A stretch of DNA of 9,586 nucleotides, taken from assembly GCA_945876985.1 (NCBI GenBank), contig CAMCQX010000038.1, positions 1-9,586 on the forward strand, written 5' to 3'. The position numbers were made by a program, and so were the translations under genes. The number at the start of each line of letters is the position of its first letter. The first letter of the stretch is position 1. Below the pieces are notes generated by a model. The model had not been told where the DNA came from, made no database searches, and worked only from the letters and a program-made list of their open reading frames with translations. Below are positions 7,372 to 9,586 of this stretch, one piece after another. This DNA comes from Chitinophaga pinensis (GTDB lineage: Bacteria; Bacteroidota; Bacteroidia; UKL13-3).

Positions 7372-8580
7372 TTGAAAAAATATTATTACATAGCATTCCT
7401 ATTCCTTTGTTTTAGCATTTTACCAAAGGATGTTTTCTCACAAGAAAACAGGGGAAATTTGTGCGTAGAATTTTATGGTGATACAGTTTGCTTAGCAAAC
7501 AACTTGATTAAAAAAATAGATTATAAAACAAAAATTAACGAAGAAAATATTACTGTTTTATACAATCAAATTAATGATTTAGAATCTAGTACAATCGTAG
7601 TTAATTTGCTAGCATACAAAACTAAATTGAATTTAAATGATTGGATTTTTTATCAATTAGTACGTAAAACTGCCAATCAAATTTGCCCTAAAAAAGATAA
7701 TTATAATACTTATACTTTTTACAAATGGTTTTTTATGTCGAAATCAGGTTACGATACAAAACTTATTTTTGATAAAGGTAAGCCATTATTATACATCAGA
7801 AGCGATGAAAATGTATATGATATTCCTTATTTCATACTTGAAAATAAGCAATATATTTGCCTAAACTATCATGATTTTAAAGTGATAAATTTTGAAAAGG
7901 AAAAACTACATCCAATTGATATTTTAATTACAGAGGCACAAAAACCTTTTTCATATAAAGTAACCCAAATGCCTAACTTTACTCCAAATACATACAGTGA
8001 AAAGGACTTAAGTTTTACATACAAAGAAAAAACCTACCATTTTAAAGTTAAATTAAACGACCAAGTTCAGCAGATTTTTAAAAATTATCCTGTTGTTGAT
8101 TTTGAATCATATTTCAATATTCCATTAAGTAAAGAAACTTACAGTTCTTTGATTCCTTTTTTGAAAATAAATATTCAAAATTTATCACAAAAAGATGGAA
8201 TTGATTATTTAATGCATTTTACTCGTTATGCATTTTTATATGAAAACGACCAAGATAATTTTGGTAAAGAAAAACGCATGTCACCAGAGCAAACTTTATT
8301 ATTTGAACACAGTGATTGCGATGACAGGGCATCATTGTTTTTTTATTTGGTAAAGGAAATATATAACTTACCAATGATAGCAGTTTTATATCCTACACAT
8401 ATCACTATTGCGGTGCAATTTGAAAAACCTGAAGGTAAACCAATAGAATTTAATGGTAGAAAATATTCAATTTGTGATCCAACTCCTCAAAAAGTTGATT
8501 TGTTAATTGGACAAGTTTCTGCTGAATTATCAAAAACAGCTTTTCAAGTTGTTTATGAATATATTCCAATTATTAAATAA
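7372..8580 (+). CDS. Secreted protein with C-terminal transglutaminase-like domain
   Basis: I recognise no named gene. Residues 1-24 are a signal peptide: basic KK, a hydrophobic stretch, then VFSQ with probable cleavage near Gln24. The product therefore acts in the periplasm or at the surface. Residues 25-270 match nothing I know. The C-terminal part has a transglutaminase/papain-like layout: Cys316 in HSDCDDRASLF, His343 in YPTHITIAV, and Asp369 in ICDPTPQ, in the order and spacing of a Cys-His-Asp triad. The intact triad suggests a cysteine peptidase, amidase or cross-linking activity, but the substrate is unknown. The start is TTG at 7372, because a stop lies in frame at 7363-7365 and this choice gives an ideal signal peptide (KKYYYIAFLF). 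A -7 box lies 20 nt upstream. The gene is probably transcribed alone. Its end is 7 nt from the end of the convergent DUF4197 gene. Confidence 0.85.
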   Translation: MKKYYYIAFLFLCFSILPKDVFSQENRGNLCVEFYGDTVCLANNLIKKIDYKTKINEENITVLYNQINDLESSTIVVNLLAYKTKLNLNDWIFYQLVRKTANQICPKKDNYNTYTFYKWFFMSKSGYDTKLIFDKGKPLLYIRSDENVYDIPYFILENKQYICLNYHDFKVINFEKEKLHPIDILITEAQKPFSYKVTQMPNFTPNTYSEKDLSFTYKEKTYHFKVKLNDQVQQIFKNYPVVDFESYFNIPLSKETYSSLIPFLKINIQNLSQKDGIDYLMHFTRYAFLYENDQDNFGKEKRMSPEQTLLFEHSDCDDRASLFFYLVKEIYNLPMIAVLYPTHITIAVQFEKPEGKPIEFNGRKYSICDPTPQKVDLLIGQVSAELSKTAFQVVYEYIPIIK

Positions 8581-8594
8581 TAAATTATTATTTA
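8574..8594. terminator. AT-only palindrome over two convergent stop codons, possible weak terminator
   Basis: Ten-base arms (8574-8583 and 8585-8594) are perfectly inverted around one central A. The TAA of the transglutaminase-like gene (8578-8580) and the TAA of the DUF4197 gene (8588-8590 on the other strand) both fall inside it. The stem is made only of A-T pairs and has no GC core, so termination here would be weak at best. It may simply reflect base composition. Confidence 0.25.
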
Positions 8595-9355
8595 GCACCA
8601 AATACTCTTTTCAAAATATCTGTAACTTGGTGCATTGGATCTTGACGAATCAATTTTTCTTCTTGTTCCAATTTTAAAAACAATCCATCTAAGGCCTTTT
8701 GAGTGGTATAAGTGGCCAACGAATTCTGCTTAACTACAGGAAATAACATGCCATTTAATGATGCTAAATTATATCCATCTATTAAAGTTTGATAGGCCTT
8801 TTCTGCCGAATAACCCATCACTAATGGTTTGCTCAATGAAGTTTTTATTTTAGGAGCAAAGGGATTCGTTAATTGGGTATAAGTTCCATTTTTCAAAAAT
8901 GTAGTAGCAGCATTGGGTTGTCCTTTTAATATATTGAAACCATCTTGAATACTCATATTGGTAATGGCATTTACAAATATTGTTTTAGCCTGTGGAGCGG
9001 CATCTTCAGCAGCTTTATTGATAGCTAAAATAGCATCATTTAATAGTTTTTGTCCACCAGGAATTTTCGAAATATTATTAATTATTGGTTGAGCTTCTGG
9101 TGGTAATGCTAATTTTACTAATTCATTTCCCAAATAACCATTTACTTTACTTAATGAAAAAACCGAACTGTCAATTCCTACATTTAACGCATTTTTCAAT
9201 CCTTTAATAACCTCCTCATTTGACAACGGAATATTGGTGGGAATGTTAGTAGGTATTTTTATTCCTTGTTGCTTTGCTACTTCATTTAAAACATCGCACG
9301 ATGATAAACCAGTTAATCCTGTGATGAGGCTTGTAATGATTATTAATTTCTTCAT
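8588..9355 (-). CDS. DUF4197 family lipoprotein
   Basis: This is a conserved lipoprotein of unknown function. With the ATG at 9353-9355 the protein has 255 residues and starts [20 protein letters not shown]. That is a short basic and hydrophobic signal followed by the lipobox LSSC with lipidated Cys20. The earlier TTG at 9364 would only add three residues. After the Cys comes a short linker with a repeated PTNI. From about residue 40 on it follows DUF4197: [65 protein letters not shown], and the closing [10 protein letters not shown] and [17 protein letters not shown]. Family members are mostly helical lipoproteins of the envelope with no known enzymatic motif, and none is visible here. The gene is divergent from the POT transporter gene (101 nt between starts) and convergent with the transglutaminase-like gene. 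Confidence 0.92.
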   Translation of the reverse strand: MKKLIIITSLITGLTGLSSCDVLNEVAKQQGIKIPTNIPTNIPLSNEEVIKGLKNALNVGIDSSVFSLSKVNGYLGNELVKLALPPEAQPIINNISKIPGGQKLLNDAILAINKAAEDAAPQAKTIFVNAITNMSIQDGFNILKGQPNAATTFLKNGTYTQLTNPFAPKIKTSLSKPLVMGYSAEKAYQTLIDGYNLASLNGMLFPVVKQNSLATYTTQKALDGLFLKLEQEEKLIRQDPMHQVTDILKRVFGAK

Positions 9356-9390
9356 TGGCTGCAATTTTAGTAAATTGTTTTCACAAAAAA

Positions 9391-9420
9391 TTGGATTTTA
9401 TCAATGCATTTATATATTGC
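9391..9420 (+). promoter_or_regulatory. Possible promoter for the POT transporter gene
   Basis: A TTG at 9391-9393 and TATATTGC at 9413-9420 are separated by 19 nt, the expected Bacteroidota spacing. The -7 box differs from TAnnTTTG in its last two bases. It lies about 36 nt before the ATG, inside the 101-nt divergent gap. The fit is moderate and AT-rich DNA gives such matches by chance. Confidence 0.3.
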
Positions 9421-9456
9421 AAACATATAAAAACTAAAAAATCAATTTTAAAAACT

Positions 9457-9586
9457 ATGAGTAATTCATCTACCGGACATCCAAAAGGATTGTATTTGCT
9501 ATTTATTACAGAAATGTTTGAGCGTTTCAGTTACTATGGAATGAGAGCAATTTTTATTTTATTTTTAACCAAAGCTCTTTTGTTCG
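9457..9586 (+). CDS. POT/PTR2-family proton-coupled peptide transporter, 3' end missing
   Basis: Only the first 43 codons are in the window. They begin [20 protein letters not shown] and continue with [17 protein letters not shown]. The pair GHPKGLY followed by [14 protein letters not shown] is the hallmark N-terminus of POT family carriers. In these proteins the ExxERFxYY motif in the first transmembrane helix takes part in proton coupling. The family imports di- and tripeptides through a major-facilitator fold of about 12 to 14 helices in the inner membrane. The ATG at 9457 is well supported by this alignment to the family start. It is divergent from the DUF4197 gene. Which peptides it carries cannot be judged from this fragment. 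Confidence 0.93.
   Translation, partial: MSNSSTGHPKGLYLLFITEMFERFSYYGMRAIFILFLTKALLF

Noticed and set aside
9234..9437. Plus-strand open frame of 67 codons
   Set aside because: It overlaps the signal peptide and linker of the DUF4197 gene on the other strand and resembles no protein.

Overview
The window looks like a chromosomal piece of a member of the Bacteroidota. The supports are low GC, start codons without clear Shine-Dalgarno sequences, a -7 box of the TAnnTTTG type in front of one gene, a DUF4197 lipoprotein with a Bacteroidota-style lipobox, and GTTGTCAGTTGAT-type repeats between housekeeping genes. I cannot place it below phylum. LepA and LipB, both ending at standard stops, indicate the ordinary bacterial code, with TAG used as a real stop.

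Left part (1-4539, plus strand): the 3' end of a surface-polysaccharide locus. It starts inside the ATPase gene of a Wzt-type polysaccharide-export ABC transporter. It continues 3 nt later with a 650-residue two-domain GT2 glycosyltransferase, then a second GT2 domain overlapping by 20 nt, then a GT4 (GT-B fold) glycosyltransferase. The layout suggests one transcript that builds a glycan on the inner face of the membrane and exports it by the ABC route. The last GT2 and the GT4 lie in the same frame and are separated only by one TAG (3130-3132) followed by 38 open codons. They look like one 710-residue bifunctional enzyme cut by a single nonsense codon. This is the most notable observation in the window.

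Middle (4532-7120, minus strand): lepA (elongation factor 4) followed by lipB (octanoyltransferase). The two are separated by 99 nt that hold a long imperfect inverted repeat. lipB and the GT4 gene converge and share an 8-nt TTAATTAA in which both stop codons lie.

Right part (7121-9586): an AT-rich 251-nt divergent intergenic region with a good promoter candidate leads into a secreted protein with a C-terminal transglutaminase-like Cys-His-Asp triad. Next comes a convergent DUF4197 lipoprotein gene on the minus strand. Last is the first 43 codons of a POT/PTR2-family peptide transporter running off the right edge. These genes have no obvious shared pathway with each other or with the glycan locus.

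I found no RNA genes, CRISPR array, insertion sequence or attachment site. No clearly new multi-gene system is visible.
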